A stretch of DNA of 64,000 bases from Inia geoffrensis (Eukaryota; Chordata; Mammalia; Artiodactyla; Iniidae). Numbering within the stretch: the stretch's first letter is position 1; each line of letters begins with the position of its first letter. Where the stretch lies: contig CM070905.1 of NCBI GenBank assembly GCA_036417435.1, positions 68,155,092-68,219,091 of the forward strand, given 5' to 3'. A program made the position numbers and the translations under genes. This document shows, piece after piece, positions 62,324 to 64,000 of the stretch. The notes under the pieces are model-generated. The model made no database searches and had not been told where the DNA came from. It was given only the letters and a program-made list of their open reading frames with translations.

Positions 62324-62814
62324 AGAAAACATTTTGATTATTATTAATCTTTTAAACCTTATAATTCTGTTATTTTATGGTTCCTTTGAATTGATTCATT
62401 TTTTTCTGGGAATACAATCCTATCATCTATAAATAATGATACATGCTCTGGCTCTGTTCAAACATTTCCATCTCTAAGTCTTTTTTTCTTATCTAATTGC
62501 TTTATACAGTACATGCAGAACAATACCAAATGGAAATGTTGGTACACTTTTGCAGATTTAATTTAATGAGACTACATGCAGTATATGAGTATTAATCAAA
62601 ATGCTGGCTTTACTTTTGAGAAATTAAGTTTTTATCAGGCTTGGAAATGATTCATCTAGTTATATTTTATTAAGAGTTTGTCTCCCTTTCTTGATATATT
62701 TTTCCATACCTATTACCATCTTAACATACAGCATGTTAACACAATCTGACATGCTATGTATTTTTCTTTTGCAGCTTTTTAATCATCTTCTGCTCTTAAG
62801 CTTTGTGTAAGGTT

Positions 62815-62945
62815 ATGTAAGCTCTATGAGGACATGACCTGTTTTATTCATTTCCATATCACAGAACTAGATATCATATCATATTACTAGCCTAGGAAAG
62901 ACCAACCACTCAAATTGTGATTGACTGAATGAATGGACAAATGAT
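62815..62945 (+). repeat. L2 LINE 3'-end relic
   Basis: 'gtaagctctatgaggacatg', 'acctgttttattcatttcca', 'tatcacagaactagatatca' and 'gattgactgaatgaatggac' follow the sense L2 3' terminus. Confidence 0.65.
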
Positions 62946-62974
62946 TAAAATGACCACCAGATACTGACTGACAA

Positions 62975-63240
62975 TGTGCATAGCAGAGAGGTTAAGAACT
63001 TGGACTCTGGAGTTAAAATGTCTGGGTTCAAGACCTGGCTCTAAAATTAACTGGATCTTTGACCTTGAAAAGTTGCTCAGGCTATCAGTGTTTCTAAGTT
63101 CCTACCTTTAAAATAGGAGTGATACTAATAGTACCTGCTTTATTATGAAGATGTGATGTTCTAATACCGGGAAGATAGCTAAAACAGCATATGGCATGTA
63201 TAAAGCAAGGAAATAAATGTTAGCTCTTATTATTATAGAA
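62975..63240 (+). repeat. MIR SINE, near full length
   Basis: Sense MIR in complete order: 'cagagaggttaagaacttgg', 'actctggagttaaaatgtct', 'gggttcaagacctggctcta', 'ggatctttgaccttgaaaag', 'aaataggagtgatactaata', 'gtacctgctttattatgaag' and 'aaataaatgttagctcttat'. Confidence 0.88.
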
Positions 63241-64000
63241 ATATAGTTATCATTTTAAGATTCACATGATTTTCTCTTTTGCTTTATTGATATAGTAAAT
63301 TAAATAAATTCCTATGTGCATTGGATGAAGTACCTAGAGACAGCTGTGCTTTGCTATTTAAAACTCTGTGGACTTTAAAAAGGCTATCCTGTGCATATGT
63401 GACACATTAAATAACAAACCCAGAGGGAACAACACACTGTAAAATTCACATATTTCTGTACTAGTACATATGAATACTGACTTAAAGAAAGATAAATTAA
63501 CACTACAAAGAACCTGTCAGTTCTGGTTATATATCTCACCAAATAAATAATGGAAAAAAATTGGCTTTCCAAGGTTAGATTTTGAAATTTTAAATATGAG
63601 ATTAGAGTCCCATAATATATTTACCATCTGCAATAAACAATGTTTGCTCTCCTGACAATCTTTACCTGAATGTCAGAATTACATAATGTCCTCTCTGTTA
63701 ATATATTATTTAAGGAAATTACACCAATAGCTACAAATGGGATTGTTTCATAGGCAGATTTTTGTCAGATATTGATATTTATTGTGTTGGCTTAATAAAG
63801 GGAATCAGAAGGTTTCCATTTTTATGGTTCACAATAGTTAATAGTGCATAGGATTTGTTCTTTGAAGGTTTTAAAGAATCATTTGTGAATTGCTGGCCTG
63901 GTGGTTTTTGGAAGCAACATTATGACAATTTTTTTAGATTTCTATGATCTATTTAGGTTTTCTCTTTATATGTAAGTTAATATTTTTCACGATGTCATCT
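63241..64000. other. Unassigned AT-rich DNA to the window end
   Basis: No gene or confident repeat. The minus-strand 62-codon frame at 63384-63572 has no support. Confidence 0.4.

Larger units (their letters stand above)
60020..62740 (-). mobile_element. Old L1M LINE relic, composite, with later insertions
   Basis: The 60020-60790 part is an antisense L1M 3' end ('gataataaccaagacccttt', 'caaaaataggcttatattat', 'gtggaattcctggctaaaag', 'gactatcttttcatatgctt'). After a MIR (60800-61080), 61090-62740 reads as antisense L1 body ('ttgtaatcaattttcatatc', 'aagtccaatgtatttatgta', 'cttggaaatgattcatctag'). A perfect 175-bp tandem duplication (61354-61705) and a CHR-2 SINE (62102-62323) lie within it. 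There is no coding capacity. Whether it is one L1 or two cannot be decided by eye. Confidence 0.65.

Overview
This window looks like non-coding mammalian nuclear DNA from a whale or dolphin. It is AT-rich, with low CpG outside the repeats, and almost all recognisable sequence is interspersed repeat. The lineage clue is a set of eight near-full-length tRNA-derived SINEs of about 200 bp. Their sense strand starts gggcttccctggtggcgcag and their 3' half is GC-rich and CpG-bearing. I recognise these as the cetacean CHR-2 type. Two SINEs of older, more widely shared cetartiodactyl (CHR/CHRL) type, L1 elements with a cetartiodactyl-style 3' UTR, and ancient mammalian MIR, L2, MaLR and L1M relics fit the same assignment. 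The call rests on recognition of consensus phrases; no search was run.

Layout. 1-5130: MIR relics, a CHR-2 SINE and a clean solo LTR with a 4-bp target duplication (2769-3181). 5131-7400: a 5'-truncated L1 with a SINE nested in its 3' UTR. 9009-10627: a SINE, an L1 tail, an LTR-like relic, a MIR and a MaLR LTR. 10628-14950: mostly unassigned single-copy-looking DNA. 14950-19330: a long, old minus-strand L1M/HAL1-like relic. 19625-19947: a 96-bp (TA) tract joined to a SINE tail. 23797-27100: a second L1 split by a solo LTR, then an L2 relic carrying a related LTR. 29766-33108: three CHR-2 SINEs and a hAT-type relic. 33606-36840: unassigned DNA. 36840-38095: L2 with a compound tetranucleotide repeat, then a MIR. 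40205-47785: L1, SINE, split MIR, and a MaLR LTR with internal sequence interrupted by another repeat. 47786-57655: the most repeat-poor stretch, containing the one convincing exon. 57660-63240: MIR, old L1s, a perfect 175-bp tandem duplication, a SINE, L2 and MIR.

Genes. No complete protein-coding gene is visible. The best genic signal is a 65-nt minus-strand candidate exon (54912-54976) with strong splice sites on both sides and one open frame of 21 codons plus 2 nt. If real, much of this window is intron of a minus-strand gene that I could not name. All other long open frames lie in SINEs, microsatellites, LTRs or L1 ORF2 remnants, or have no support. I found no evidence for an undescribed biological system. 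The items most worth a second look are the candidate exon, the perfect 175-bp duplication, the perfect 17-bp-stem hairpin and the two LTRs that share only one half.
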